From Blastococcus sp. HT6-30 (GTDB lineage: Bacteria; Actinomycetota; Actinomycetes; Mycobacteriales; Geodermatophilaceae): a stretch of 64,000 nucleotides of DNA. Within the stretch, counting starts at the first letter, position 1. Every line of letters starts with the position of its first letter. Below, piece by piece: positions 39,601 to 49,209 of the stretch. A program made the translations under genes and the position numbers. Where the stretch lies: positions 392,001-456,000 of the forward strand of contig NZ_CP155792.1 of assembly GCF_039729015.1 (NCBI RefSeq), read 5' to 3'. The notes beneath the pieces are model-generated. The model saw nothing but the letters and a program-made list of their open reading frames with translations, was not told where the DNA came from and did no database searches.

Positions 39601-40527
39601 TCACCGGAGGTGCGAGATGATGGCCCGGCTGACCTCGTCCGGGGCCTCCTCCTGGGGGAAGTGGCCCACCCCGGGCAGCTCACGCCACTCGTAGGCGCCG
39701 GCGACGTACCGGCCGGAGCCGCGCGCGGTCTCCGGCAGGACGTACGGGTCCAGCGCGCCGTGCAGCTGCAGGGTCGGCGCGGTGATCGGGGCGGCCATCC
39801 GGCGCGCGTAGCGCAGGCCGTCGGGCCGTATCTGCGACCGCCCCGCCCAGCGGTAGTACTCCATCGCGCCGTAGGCGGCCTGCGGGATGCGCGCCGCCGA
39901 GCGGTACCGGTCCACGGCGGCGGCGAAGTCGGTGGTGCGGGCCCACTCCGGCCCGGCCCAGCGCTGCATCAGGTCGGCCACCGGGTCGTCGTCGAGGCGG
40001 GTCAGCCGTCGCTCGGGCAGGCGCGGCACCTGGAAGCCGAGGGCGTGCCGCAGTGCCCGGCGTTGCCGGCGGTCGGTCATGCCGGCCCGTAGCAGCCGGG
40101 GGTGGGCCATCGAGACGACGACGAGGCGGTGCACCACGCGGGGGTGCAGGGCGGCCATCGTCCAGCCGAGCAGACCGCCCCAGTCGTGGCCGACCACTGC
40201 CGCGTGGCGCTCACCGAGCGCCCGCACCAGGGCCGCGACGTCGGCGGAGAGGGTGGGCAGGTCGTACCCGCGGGGCGGCTTGTCGCTGGCGCCGTAGCCG
40301 CGCAGGTCCGGCGCCACCGCGCGGAAGCCCGCGTCGGCCAGGGCGGTCAGCTGCGCACGCCAGGTCCACCAGAACTGCGGAAAGCCGTGCAGCAGCAGGA
40401 CCAGCGGCCCCTCGCCGGCCTCCGCCGCGTGCAGGCGCACGCCGTTGGCGGAGATGTCGCGGTGGGTCCACGGCCCGGGGAGCAGGACGCTCGTGGCGTC
40501 GGGACGGCCGTCCGGGGGGACGGTCAT
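39601..40527 (-). CDS. Alpha/beta hydrolase (epoxide-hydrolase-like, EphE position)
   Basis: 308 residues. Oxyanion motif LLHGFPQFWWTW (HGFP), nucleophile AVVGHDWGGLLG (G-x-D-x-G, Asp nucleophile), acid in LHGALDPYV, and His in LPGVGHFPQEE. An Asp nucleophile together with HGxP is the epoxide hydrolase pattern, and Rv3670 (ephE) occupies the same slot in M. tuberculosis. The natural substrate is unknown. The DUF1469 gene is 5 bases upstream on the same strand. Confidence 0.85.
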   Translation of the reverse strand: MTVPPDGRPDATSVLLPGPWTHRDISANGVRLHAAEAGEGPLVLLLHGFPQFWWTWRAQLTALADAGFRAVAPDLRGYGASDKPPRGYDLPTLSADVAALVRALGERHAAVVGHDWGGLLGWTMAALHPRVVHRLVVVSMAHPRLLRAGMTDRRQRRALRHALGFQVPRLPERRLTRLDDDPVADLMQRWAGPEWARTTDFAAAVDRYRSAARIPQAAYGAMEYYRWAGRSQIRPDGLRYARRMAAPITAPTLQLHGALDPYVLPETARGSGRYVAGAYEWRELPGVGHFPQEEAPDEVSRAIISHLR

Positions 40528-40532
40528 CGGCC

Positions 40533-41030
40533 TCAGACCCGATAGGGCTCGTTGCGGCGCTCGACCTTGCCGCCACGGACGACCGGAACCTCGCGGTGCC
40601 GGGCCCCGGGGACCTGCCGGTGCATCACGTCGGGCAGCTCGCGCAGCGACTCGATCGTCCGCTCGGGCTTCTCGATCTTGTTCATCATCTTCTTGCCGAT
40701 GAGCGCCGCGATGCCGGCGAGCGCGATCAGCAGCCCGAAGACGATCAGGTAGGAGATCCACCGGGCCAGACCGAGCCAGGTGACGAACTCGGCCAGCGCG
40801 ATGAAGAAGAAGATGCCGGCGAAGGCGGCGAAGAGGCCGGCCGCGGCGAAGGAGGCGGCGCCGACGCCGCCCTTCTTCGCCGACGCGCCGATCTCCGCCT
40901 TGGCGAGCTCGATCTCGTTGCGCACCAGCGTGGAGACGTCGGCCATCGCGCTCTGCACGAGCGTGCCGATGGAGGGCTCGACGGCCGGGCTGGCCCCGTC
41001 GGTGCGGGTCGACGACACACTGTGGGCCAC
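40533..41030 (-). CDS. Phage holin-like (DUF1469/Act_holin) membrane protein
   Basis: 165 residues. SIGTLVQSAMADVSTLVRNE and ELAKAEIGASAKKGGVGAAS form the family's amphipathic helix, followed by two membrane helices (FAAAGLFAAFAGIFFFIALA; ISYLIVFGLLIALAGIAALI). A basic tail ends the protein. GTG at 41030 has AAGGAGGAG upstream; the longer frame has no support. Rv3669 is the positional match. The holin name reflects topology only; a lytic role is not shown. Confidence 0.85.
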   Translation of the reverse strand: MAHSVSSTRTDGASPAVEPSIGTLVQSAMADVSTLVRNEIELAKAEIGASAKKGGVGAASFAAAGLFAAFAGIFFFIALAEFVTWLGLARWISYLIVFGLLIALAGIAALIGKKMMNKIEKPERTIESLRELPDVMHRQVPGARHREVPVVRGGKVERRNEPYRV

Positions 41031-41199
41031 GGGTGGCTCCTCCTTCGGTCCTGCGTTCGGGGGTGCCCGGCGCGTACGGCGGCTGCACTCCTGGTCACCG
41101 GAATCGTGCCCCACGAACGCTCGGCGCGCGCTCGGAGTCCCCCGGACGGGACCGCGCAGCGCACTCGCGGCCCCGTCCGGGGCGCCGATCCGGGGGCTC

Positions 41200-43155
41200 C
41201 TACTCGGCCGGTGCGGCGGGCAGCTTGTCCTTGATCATGTTCATCACCGAGGAGTCGGTGAGCGTGGTGACGTCGCCCAGCTCGCGGTTCTCGGCGATGT
41301 CGCGCAGCAGCCGGCGCATGATCTTCCCGGACCGGGTCTTGGGCAGCTCCTGCACCACCATGATCTGGCGCGGCTTGGCGATCGGCCCGATGTCGCGGGC
41401 GACGTGGGTGCGCAGGGTCTGCACGATCTCGTCGCCGGAGGCCTCCTCCTCGCTCACGCTGCCGCGCAGGATGACGAAGGCCACGATGCCCTGGCCGGTG
41501 GTCGGGTCGCTGGCGCCGACGACGGCGGCCTCGGCGACCGTCGGGTGGCCGACCAGCGACGACTCGACCTCCGTGGTGGAGATGCGGTGGCCGGACACGT
41601 TCATGACGTCGTCCACCCGGCCGAGCAGCCAGATGTTGCCCTGGGCGTCCTTCTTCGCGCCGTCGCCGGCGAAGTAGACGGCGTTCCCGAAGCGGGACCA
41701 GTAGGTGTCGACGTAGCGGTCGTCGTCACCCCAGATGGTGCGCAGCATCGACGGCCACGGCTCGGTGAGCACCAGCAGCCCGGTGGAGTCGTCGGTGAGC
41801 TCGTTGCCCTCGTCGTCGACGACCTTGGCGGAGATGCCGGGGAAGGGGTGCTGGGCGGAGCCCGGGGTCAGGTTCGTGACGCCGGGCAGCGGCGTGAGCA
41901 TGTGCGCCCCGGTCTCGGTCTGCCACCAGGTGTCCATGATCGGGCAGCGGCCACCGCCGATGTGCTTGTGGTACCAGAGCCACGCCTCGGGGTTGATCGG
42001 CTCGCCGACCGAGCCGAGCAGCCGCAGCGAGGAGAGGTCGAACCCGGCCGGGACGTCCTCGCCCCACTTCATGAACGTGCGGATGACCGTGGGCGCGGTG
42101 TAGAGGATCGTCACGCCGTACTTCTGGATCAGCTCGAACCAGCGGCCGCGGTGCGGGGTCTCCGGGGTGCCCTCGTACATGACCGAGGTGGCGCGGTTGG
42201 CCAGCGGCCCGTAGACGATGTAGCTGTGGCCGGTGACCCAGCCGACGTCGGCAGCGGTCCAGAAGACGTCGGTGTCCGGCTTGAGGTCGAAGGTCGCCCA
42301 GTGGGTGTAGGCGACCTGGGTGAGGTAGCCGCCGCTGGTGTGCAGGATGCCCTTCGGCTTCGCCGTCGTGCCCGACGTGTACATGATGTAGAGCGGGTGC
42401 TCGGCGTCGAAGAACTCGCACTCGTGCTGGGCGGACTGTCGGCCCACGGTGTCGTGCCACCACAGGTCGCGGTCGTCGTTCCAGTCGACGTCCTGCTCGG
42501 TGCGCTTGACGACCAGCACGTGCCGCACGCCCTCGGTGCGGGCCACCGCCTCGTCGACGGCGGGCTTGAGCGCGCTGGGCGCCCCGCGGCGGTATCCGCC
42601 GTCGGCGGTGATGACCACCTGCGCGTCGGCGTCGGTGATCCGGCTGGCCAGCGCATCGGCCGAGAAGCCGCCGAAGACCACCATGTGCACCGCGCCGATG
42701 CGGGCGCAGGCCAGCATCGAGATGATCGCCTCGGGGATCATCGGCAGGTAGATGGCCACCCGGTCGCCGGCCCGGACGCCGAGCTCGGTGAGCGCGTTGG
42801 CGCACCTGCACACCTCGTCCTTGAGCTGGGCGTAGGTGATCGTGCGGGCGTCGCCCGGCTCGCCCTCCCAGTGGTAGGCCACCTGCTCGCCGTGACCGGC
42901 CTCGACGTGCCGGTCGATGCAGTTGTAGGCGACGTTGAGCCGGCCGCCGACGAACCACTTGGCGAACGGCGGGTTGCTCCAGTCGAGCACCTCGTCCCAG
43001 CGCTGCGCCCAGGTCAGTCGCTCGGCGGCCGAGGCCCAGAACGCCAGCCGGTCGCGGGCGGCCTCCTCGTACACCTCGGGGCCGACGTTGGCCTGCGCGG
43101 CCAGGGCCTCGGGCGGCGGGAAGGTCCGGCCGTCCAGCTGGGGCGTCTCACTCAT
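41200..43155 (-). CDS. acs: Acetyl-CoA synthetase
   Basis: 651 residues, the normal length. Activates acetate with ATP and Co[16 protein letters not shown] is the AMP-binding P-loop; [13 protein letters not shown] and [16 protein letters not shown] follow; the C-terminal [15 protein letters not shown] carries the catalytic Lys that is acetylated in relatives to switch the enzyme off. GGGAGGA lies before the ATG at 43155. Two GGTGCAGC repeats 10 bp apart (43194-43211) lie in its upstream region. Acetate use is under Crp control in mycobacteria, but no clear Crp site is seen. Confidence 0.95.
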   Translation of the reverse strand: MSETPQLDGRTFPPPEALAAQANVGPEVYEEAARDRLAFWASAAERLTWAQRWDEVLDWSNPPFAKWFVGGRLNVAYNCIDRHVEAGHGEQVAYHWEGEPGDARTITYAQLKDEVCRCANALTELGVRAGDRVAIYLPMIPEAIISMLACARIGAVHMVVFGGFSADALASRITDADAQVVITADGGYRRGAPSALKPAVDEAVARTEGVRHVLVVKRTEQDVDWNDDRDLWWHDTVGRQSAQHECEFFDAEHPLYIMYTSGTTAKPKGILHTSGGYLTQVAYTHWATFDLKPDTDVFWTAADVGWVTGHSYIVYGPLANRATSVMYEGTPETPHRGRWFELIQKYGVTILYTAPTVIRTFMKWGEDVPAGFDLSSLRLLGSVGEPINPEAWLWYHKHIGGGRCPIMDTWWQTETGAHMLTPLPGVTNLTPGSAQHPFPGISAKVVDDEGNELTDDSTGLLVLTEPWPSMLRTIWGDDDRYVDTYWSRFGNAVYFAGDGAKKDAQGNIWLLGRVDDVMNVSGHRISTTEVESSLVGHPTVAEAAVVGASDPTTGQGIVAFVILRGSVSEEEASGDEIVQTLRTHVARDIGPIAKPRQIMVVQELPKTRSGKIMRRLLRDIAENRELGDVTTLTDSSVMNMIKDKLPAAPAE

Positions 43156-43288
43156 GGGTCCTCCCGAGGTCCGGCGTCGCCTGGGACTGCGACGGTGCAG
43201 CGTGGTGCAGCACACACCGTATGGCTCGGGCGGCCCGGCGTCTTCCCCGTGCACCGTGGTGGTCCCGGCGCTGCGGCAGACTGGCCGG

Positions 43289-43999
43289 GTGAGGGCGGCG
43301 CAGGCGGAGGTGGCGGCGCGCATCCCGGGCGCCGGCGCCCTCGGTCTCGTACCCCCGCCCGGCGCCGTGGCGGTGCCGGCGGAGCAGCTCGCCGACCCGG
43401 TCCGGCTGGGTGAGCTGCTGGCCGCCCGGGCCGCCCGGCAGCGGGCCGGTGACCTCCGGGTGCACGCCACGGTGTGGTGGTACTCGACGTCCGCGGTGCT
43501 CCTGGCGCCGGTCCTGGCGGGCCTGGCCGTGGGACGGCCCCTGTCGGCCCGTCCGGCCGACACGACCGCGTACCTCGGCCCCGGCGGCCTGCCGGTGGCG
43601 GCGGTGTCGGCGGCGTTGGGCCCGGACCCCGCGGCCGGGGTGCGGGAGTGCCTGACGGCGGTCGTCCCCGCGCTCGCACAGGCGGGCCGGATGCGGCAGC
43701 GACCGCTGTGGGGTATCGCGACGGACTCGCTGGCCAACGGCCTGCTGACCCTCGGCCGGGCGCTGGGTGACGTCCCGGCGGTCACCGCGCTGGCCGCCCC
43801 GCTGGCCGCCGCCGTCGGGTTCCCGCTACCGCTGCCCCGCTACGTCGACGTCGACGGCACGCGGTTCACCGCCCGGGTCTCCTGCTGCCTGGTGGACCGG
43901 CTGCCGCACGGCCCGACGTGCCTGTCCTGCCCGCGCCGACCCCCCGGGGACCGCCGGGTGCTGCTCGAGGACGCCGCGACCCGGATGCCGCGGGCGTGA
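43289..43999 (+). CDS. FhuF-like (2Fe-2S)-binding protein
   Basis: 236 residues. The body matches the ferric iron reductase-like arrangement ([20 protein letters not shown]) and the C terminus carries the Cys set [20 protein letters not shown] (CC-x10-C-x2-C), the 2Fe-2S site of FhuF-type siderophore-iron reductases. No siderophore genes are nearby, so the role is uncertain. GTG at 43289 starts the conserved region; a CAGACT box is 5 nt upstream of it. Confidence 0.75.
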   Translation: MRAAQAEVAARIPGAGALGLVPPPGAVAVPAEQLADPVRLGELLAARAARQRAGDLRVHATVWWYSTSAVLLAPVLAGLAVGRPLSARPADTTAYLGPGGLPVAAVSAALGPDPAAGVRECLTAVVPALAQAGRMRQRPLWGIATDSLANGLLTLGRALGDVPAVTALAAPLAAAVGFPLPLPRYVDVDGTRFTARVSCCLVDRLPHGPTCLSCPRRPPGDRRVLLEDAATRMPRA

Positions 44000-44078
44000 G
44001 CGGGACGGGGCGCCCCTCGCCGCGCGGCGGCGCACGGGAGATGATCGACGGACCCGGCGACGAAGGGGGAGCTCAGCG

Positions 44079-44930
44079 ATGCCCGTGATGCCTGCCGCGT
44101 TCCTCGGCCACGGCAACCCGATGAACGCGCTCGAGAGCAACCGGTACACCGAGGCCTGGCGGGCCTTCGGCCGGTCGGTGCCCCGGCCCCGGGCGATCCT
44201 CGTCGTCTCGGCGCACTGGTACGTGCAGGCGACGGCGATCACCGCGATGCCCCGGCCGCGCACCATCCACGACTTCTTCGGGTTCCCCCGGGAGCTCTTC
44301 GACGTCCGCTACGAACCGCCGGGGCTGCCCGAGCTGTACGAGGAGGTGGCCGACATCGTGCACCCCACGTGGGTGGGGGCCGACCACGACAGCTGGGGCA
44401 TCGACCACGGCGCCTGGTCGGTGCTCGCGCACGCGTTCCCCGATGCCGACATCCCGGTCGTCCAGCTGTCCATCAACGCGCTCAAGTCCTTCGACTACCA
44501 CCTGCAGCTGGGCGCGGCCCTGGCCCCGTTGCGCGAGGACGGCGTGCTGGTGATCGGCAGCGGGAACGTGGTGCACAACCTCGGCGGGGTGAGCCGGGCG
44601 CTGCCCGACGCGGGGTTCGACTGGGCGCAGCGGTTCGACGAGGCGGCCAAGGAGTGCATGCTCACCGACCCGACCGACGTCGGCCGGCTCGACGGGCACC
44701 GCGACTTCGACCTCGCCGTCCCGACGCCGGACCACTTCCTGCCGCTCCTCTACGTCGCCGGCATCGCGGGGGCGACCGGCGCCCCCGTCGACGTGCTCGT
44801 CGACGGCTACGCCTACGGCTCGCTGTCGATGACGGCCTACACCGTCGGCATGGACGCCCCGGAGCTGTCGGGCTCCGGCGTCGCCGCGGCCCTGCCGGAG
44901 GGACCTCCGCCGGACGGCGCGAACATCTGA
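44079..44930 (+). CDS. 4,5-DOPA dioxygenase-like protein (LigB/DODA, YgiD family)
   Basis: 283 residues. LigB fold with metal ligands in [21 protein letters not shown] and VVHNLGGVS and a conserved [18 protein letters not shown]. YgiD-type enzymes open the ring of DOPA-like catechols; many are annotated from fold only. ATG at 44079 ([12 protein letters not shown]) is chosen as the family start with GGGGGAG upstream. A compound terminator hairpin follows. Confidence 0.88.
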   Translation: MPVMPAAFLGHGNPMNALESNRYTEAWRAFGRSVPRPRAILVVSAHWYVQATAITAMPRPRTIHDFFGFPRELFDVRYEPPGLPELYEEVADIVHPTWVGADHDSWGIDHGAWSVLAHAFPDADIPVVQLSINALKSFDYHLQLGAALAPLREDGVLVIGSGNVVHNLGGVSRALPDAGFDWAQRFDEAAKECMLTDPTDVGRLDGHRDFDLAVPTPDHFLPLLYVAGIAGATGAPVDVLVDGYAYGSLSMTAYTVGMDAPELSGSGVAAALPEGPPPDGANI

Positions 44931-44937
44931 CGGAGGG

Positions 44938-44989
44938 GGCTCCTCGCCCCCGCCCTCCGCATGGTCCGGGCGGGGCTCTGCGAGGAGCC
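44938..44989. terminator. Compound hairpin after the DODA gene
   Basis: An outer stem GGCTCCTCGC/GCGAGGAGCC encloses CCCCGCCC/GGGCGGGG with a 12-nt loop. It is the second copy of the compound hairpin seen at 21594-21648. Confidence 0.7.
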
Positions 44990-45201
44990 GGGCCGGCACG
45001 TTCCAGGCGGCTGTGCCAGCACCTCGGCGGGCGCCGCCGGCCGGTGCGGCGGTGGATACGTGTGCATGTCAGGTATCAGTGACCGCGTGATGACGGGTGG
45101 TCAGGACACTCGGGCGGCGCAGGGACGTGCGTGACCGGTCCACCGGGTCGTCGTTGCGTCGATCAGTGATGCCACGCCCGTCCCGTCGCCGGAGGTCCGC
45201 C

Positions 45202-46050
45202 ATGTCGTCGCAGTTCCCCTCCCGCTCCCGGAGGCCGCGCGGCCGCCGGGCGCTGGCCGCCTCCGGCATGGCCGCGGCGCTCGTGGTCGTCCCCGGCCTC
45301 GCGCAGGCGGAGGAGCCGGCCGCGCCCCAGCCGCTGGCCGACCTGCTCGGCGGCGCGACCGGCGGGGGGCAGGCTCGCGGAGGGGGGAGCGGCGGCGAGG
45401 TCGGTGGGGGCGCCGGTCCGTTCCCCGGCGTGCCGGCCGGTGACGACGGAACGGCGGACCCGGGGACGGGCACGGACGTGCCCCTGGAGCTGCCCGCCGA
45501 GTTCGAGTCGGCGCTGCAGCAGCTCGCGGCCGCGCTGCAGCTGCCGCAGGACTGCGTGGACGGCGTCACGCGGAGCCTCGAGCTCGTCGTCGGCGGCCTG
45601 GCCGAGCTCCCCGCCGAGCTCGAGGAGCTGGCCGGGCAGCTGCAGGGTGCACTGGAGGCCCCGTCGGGGGGAGGCGGCCTGGACGGTCTCCTCGGCCTCG
45701 GTGAGCAGCTGCAGGGTGTGCTCGACCCGGCCACGCTCGAGGAATCCTCGATCGTCGAGGGGCTGACGCTGCTGGCCGAGACGTTCCCGACCTGCGTGCC
45801 CGCGCTTCCCGCGGCGGAGCCCCCCACGCACACCCCGGAGCCGCCGGACGTCCCGGCGGCGGCGTCCCCGGCCCCGCCGGAGCCGGTGGCGCACCCGGTC
45901 GTCTACCCCGGCTACGCGCCGACGGGCGCCGAGGACGACGGCACCGACCTGCTGCCGGCCGCCCTCGGGAGCGCGCTGGCGCTCGCCGGCACCGGTGCCG
46001 GTGCGGCCGCGTACCGGAGGCAGTGGCGTGCGGCCGATCCGCGGCGCTGA
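45202..46050 (+). CDS. Secreted protein with C-terminal sortase-type sorting region (putative)
   Basis: 282 residues. Basic N terminus and signal peptide ending ...VVVPGLAQAEEP, a Gly-rich stretch, a helical core with two Cys (QDCVDG; PTCVPAL) that may form a disulfide, a Pro-rich linker, then YAPTG (residues 238-242), a hydrophobic helix (ALGSALALAGTGAGAAAY) and the basic tail RRQWRAADPRR. This end resembles a cell-wall sorting signal. ATG at 45202 has GGAGG upstream. The sortase gene overlaps its 3' end, so it is a likely substrate. The core function is not recognised. Confidence 0.7.
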   Translation: MSSQFPSRSRRPRGRRALAASGMAAALVVVPGLAQAEEPAAPQPLADLLGGATGGGQARGGGSGGEVGGGAGPFPGVPAGDDGTADPGTGTDVPLELPAEFESALQQLAAALQLPQDCVDGVTRSLELVVGGLAELPAELEELAGQLQGALEAPSGGGGLDGLLGLGEQLQGVLDPATLEESSIVEGLTLLAETFPTCVPALPAAEPPTHTPEPPDVPAAASPAPPEPVAHPVVYPGYAPTGAEDDGTDLLPAALGSALALAGTGAGAAAYRRQWRAADPRR

Positions 46051-46663
46051 CCGGCGCGCCGCCGGCGCCTTCGTCGTCGTCCTGGCGGCCGGCCTCGCGC
46101 TGATCTGGGTCGTGGCCGCACGCCCGGATCCGGGCGGGGCGGCACCCGCGCCCGCCGTCTCGGAGATGGCCGCCACGGGGCCGATCGTCCCGGCCGGCCT
46201 GGTGATCCCCGCGATCGACGTGGACACCGTCGTCGAGTCGCGCGGCACGGTGACGTACGAGAACCCGTTCACCGGGCAGACCGTCAAGGGCTACGGCGTG
46301 CCGGAGTCGATGGCGACGACGTCGTGGTGGTCGGACGGGCCGCACCCGGGCTCCGGGCGCATGGCGGTCGTCCTCGGTCACCAGCAGGAGGGCGGACCGG
46401 CGGTGTTCAACCGGCTGCACGAACTGCGCTCCGGCGACGAGGTGCTGCTGCGCGACGGCGCAGGGGCGCAGGTGGCGCTCACGGTCCTGGGCGATCCGCT
46501 CACGGGCCTGGACAAGTCGACCAGTGCGCTGGCCGATGTCCTCAACGGGCACCCGGAGGGCGCCGCCGTCGCGCTGGTCACCTGCGGTGGCGAGTTCGAC
46601 GAGGACGCCGGCACCAGCACCGACAACACCGTCGTCTTCGCCGCCCTGGCCCCCGCCGGTTGA
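46028..46663 (+). CDS. Class F sortase-like protein
   Basis: 211 residues. One N-terminal membrane helix (AFVVVLAAGLALIWVVAA) and a sortase beta-barrel (about 60-210). The catalytic His is in VVLGHQQEGGP (H118) and Cys in ALVTCGGEFD (C186). The position of the usual Arg, in the HYRDN-type motif, reads TSTDN (Thr198), so the canonical triad looks incomplete. GTG at 46028 overlaps the substrate-like gene by 23 bases; GGAGG stands 7 nt before it. Confidence 0.75.
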   Translation: MRPIRGADRRAAGAFVVVLAAGLALIWVVAARPDPGGAAPAPAVSEMAATGPIVPAGLVIPAIDVDTVVESRGTVTYENPFTGQTVKGYGVPESMATTSWWSDGPHPGSGRMAVVLGHQQEGGPAVFNRLHELRSGDEVLLRDGAGAQVALTVLGDPLTGLDKSTSALADVLNGHPEGAAVALVTCGGEFDEDAGTSTDNTVVFAALAPAG

Positions 46664-46666
46664 CCG

Positions 46667-47890
46667 TCAGCCGCCGGCGGTGAGGCCGACCACCTCGCCC
46701 ACGACCCAGACCGCCGGGGGACGGACGCCCTCTGCCGCGATGGTCCGCGGCAGCTCGGCCAGCGTCGTGCGGACGGTGCGCTGGGTGGCCGTGGAGCCGT
46801 CGCTGACCACGGCCACCGGCGTGCCCGGGTCCCGGCCGTGCGCGACGAGCGCCGCGGCGATCGCCGGCGCGGTGTCGACGCCCATGAGCACGACCAGGGT
46901 GCCGCGCAGCCGGCCGAGGGCCGCCCAGTCGACCAGGGACTGCGGGTGCTCCGGTGGCAGGTGGCCGGAGACGACGACGAACTCGTGGGTCAGCCCGCGG
47001 TGGGTGACGGGGATGCCGGCGAGCGCGGGCACCGCGACGGCGCTGGTGATGCCGGGGACGACCTCGACCGGGATGCCCGCTGCGGTGCAGGCCTGCAGCT
47101 CCTCGAAGCCGCGGCCGAAGACGAACGGGTCGCCGCCCTTGAGCCGGACGACCCGTCGTCCGGCGCGGGCGTGGTCGACGAGGAGCTGGTTGATCCGCTC
47201 CTGGGCCATCGACCGGCCGCGCGGCAGCTTCGAGGCGTCGATGACCTCCACCTCGGGGGGCAGCGAGGCGAGCAGCGACTGGGGGCCGAGGTGGTCGGCG
47301 ACGACCACGTCCGCGTGCGCCAGCGCCTGCCGTCCGCGGACCGTGATCAACCCGGGATCGCCCGGGCCACCGCCGACGAGGACGACGCTGCCCCCGGGGG
47401 CGGGGCGGGCCACCCGGTCGCCGACGCTGCCGTCGGTCAGCCCGGCGACGATCGCGTCGCGCACGCCGACGGCCCGCTGGGGGTCGCCACCGCCGTGCAC
47501 CCCGATCACCAGGTCGCCCTGCCGCCCGATGGCCGGGGTCCAGACGCTGGACGCCGCCCGGTCGTCGGCCCGCGCGCAGAAGACGTGCGCCCGCTCGGCG
47601 TCCTCGGCCACCGCCGCGTTGACGGCGGGGTCGTCGGTCGCCGCGACGGCGTACCAGGCGCCGTCGAGGTCACCGGGCCGGTAGGTCCGCCGGTGCCACG
47701 TCGCGGCGCCCGCGGCGGCCAGCGACTCCAGCGCCGGGGTCACCTCCGGGCTCACCACGGTGACGCGGGCCCGCGCCTCGAGCAGCCCGGCGACGCGCCG
47801 GTGGGCGACCCGGCCGCCGCCCACCACCACGACCAGCCGGTCGCGCAGGCGCAGCCCGACCGGGTAGACCGTGCCCGACTCGGGGGGCAC
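46667..47890 (-). CDS. cobA: Uroporphyrinogen-III C-methyltransferase with siroheme synthase N domain
   Basis: 407 residues. N-terminal NAD-binding domain (VVVVGGGRVAHRRVAGLLEA) of CysG type oxidises precorrin-2 and inserts metal; the C-terminal SUMT domain from about residue 160 has VVLVGGGPGDPGLITVRG, RLKGGDPFVFGRGFEELQAC and VPVTHRGLTHEF. It feeds siroheme and cobalamin synthesis. The GTG at 47890 has no ribosome binding site, whereas a CTG at 47905 overlaps the upstream stop and has GAGGAG 5 nt before it, so the true start may be CTG, five codons earlier. Confidence 0.88.
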   Translation of the reverse strand: MPPESGTVYPVGLRLRDRLVVVVGGGRVAHRRVAGLLEARARVTVVSPEVTPALESLAAAGAATWHRRTYRPGDLDGAWYAVAATDDPAVNAAVAEDAERAHVFCARADDRAASSVWTPAIGRQGDLVIGVHGGGDPQRAVGVRDAIVAGLTDGSVGDRVARPAPGGSVVLVGGGPGDPGLITVRGRQALAHADVVVADHLGPQSLLASLPPEVEVIDASKLPRGRSMAQERINQLLVDHARAGRRVVRLKGGDPFVFGRGFEELQACTAAGIPVEVVPGITSAVAVPALAGIPVTHRGLTHEFVVVSGHLPPEHPQSLVDWAALGRLRGTLVVLMGVDTAPAIAAALVAHGRDPGTPVAVVSDGSTATQRTVRTTLAELPRTIAAEGVRPPAVWVVGEVVGLTAGG

Positions 47891-47901
47891 CGGGGTGGCG
47901 T

Positions 47902-48978
47902 TCAGCGGATCTCCTCGGGGATGCCGGGGGCGGGAACCGGTGCGGAGCCGGGCGCGTGCGTCCCCGACAGGATCCCAGCGAGGGTTCCGGCGAACGCACG
48001 CGAGGTCCGCGGATCCCGCACGGCGACCCGCAGGTGGTCGGTGGACAGGCCCGGAAAGGAGTCGCCGCGGCGCACCGCCCAGCCGGCGTCCCGCAGCGCG
48101 GCGCGCACCCGCGCGCCGTCGGGGAGGCGGAGCAGGACGAACGACGAGCGGGGCTCGCCGAGCACCGCCGCGCCCGCGGGGAGGGCGGCCAGGAGCGCCG
48201 CCCGGTGCCCGGTCAGCGCGACGGCGGCCTCGTGCGCCTCGGCGCGGGCGGCCGGGGTGCTGCACGCCACGAGCGCGGCGAGGGCGGGCGTGCTGACCGG
48301 CCACGGCGGCTGCTGCTCGGCCATCGCCGCGACGAGCTCCCGCGGGCCGAGGGCGTAGCCCACCCGCAGCCCGGCCAGCCCCCACGTCTTGGTCAGGCTG
48401 CGGACGACGAGCACCCCCGGCAGGTCGCTCCGGCCGGCGAGGGACTCGGGCTCACCGGGCACGGTGTCGGCGAACGCCTCGTCGACCAGGACCACCCGGC
48501 CCGGCCGGGCCAGGGCGGCCACCGCGGCGGCCGGGTGCAGCACCGACGTCGGGTTGGTCGGATTGCCCAGGACGACGAGGTCGGCGCCGTCGGGAACGGC
48601 CGCGGCGTCGAGCCGGTAGCCGTCCGCGGGGTCCAGGAGCAGCCGGGTCACCGGGTGCCCGGCGGCCCGCAGGGCGGCCTCGGGCTCGGTGAAGGACGGG
48701 TGCACGACGACGGCTCGGCGCGGCCGCAGCGCGCGGGCGAGCAGCACGAACGCCTCGGCGGCGCCGGCTGTCAGGAGCACCTCGGCCGGGTCGCGCCCGT
48801 GCGCTGCGGCGACCGCGGACCGGGCGGGGGAGAGGTCGGGGTAGCCGGCGCTCCGGTCCACCGCGTCGCGCAGCACCTGCCGCAGCCAGGCCGGTGGCGC
48901 GCCGGCCCGCACGTTGACGGCGAGGTCGATCAGGCCGGGGGCCAGCTCGGCGTCCCCGTGGTGCCGCAGGTCGGTCAC
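47902..48978 (-). CDS. cobC: PLP-dependent aminotransferase, CobC-like
   Basis: 358 residues, fold type I. LLTAGAAEAFVLLARAL, LVVLGNPTNPTSVLHP, VDEAFADTVPGEPESL and VVRSLTKTWGLAGLRVGYAL, where the Lys binds PLP. It belongs to the histidinol-phosphate aminotransferase/threonine-phosphate decarboxylase group; its place directly before cobA suggests the latter, CobC/CobD, which makes the aminopropanol arm of cobalamin. GTG at 48978 (VTDLRHHGD) gives the family start. Confidence 0.8.
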   Translation of the reverse strand: MTDLRHHGDAELAPGLIDLAVNVRAGAPPAWLRQVLRDAVDRSAGYPDLSPARSAVAAAHGRDPAEVLLTAGAAEAFVLLARALRPRRAVVVHPSFTEPEAALRAAGHPVTRLLLDPADGYRLDAAAVPDGADLVVLGNPTNPTSVLHPAAAVAALARPGRVVLVDEAFADTVPGEPESLAGRSDLPGVLVVRSLTKTWGLAGLRVGYALGPRELVAAMAEQQPPWPVSTPALAALVACSTPAARAEAHEAAVALTGHRAALLAALPAGAAVLGEPRSSFVLLRLPDGARVRAALRDAGWAVRRGDSFPGLSTDHLRVAVRDPRTSRAFAGTLAGILSGTHAPGSAPVPAPGIPEEIR

Positions 48979-49209
48979 ATCTCCTCTTCGCAGTCGGCGC
49001 TGGTGGAGCCATTCGACCACGGCCGTGTAACAGGGGCGTGGCGTCACTCGACGACGTGGAGACGGGGGTTGCTCCTCCGGCTGGAAGCCACGAGGCGGAC
49101 GCCGGAACCCAGCCGGCCGCGCTGCGCGCCGCCCGGGCGGCGCTCGTCGGAGGGGATGACTCCGCGCGGAGCGCCCGGCGCCCCGGCAGAGTGATCGCCG
49201 ACGGGCGGA

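Noticed and set aside
43194-43211. Crp site in the acs promoter region
   Set aside because: The GGTGCAGC direct repeats and the nearby GTGTGTGC do not match the TGTGA-N6-TCACA spacing well enough.
40780-43413. 877-codon plus-strand frame opposite acs
   Set aside because: Shadow of acs; the minus strand has all acetyl-CoA synthetase motifs.
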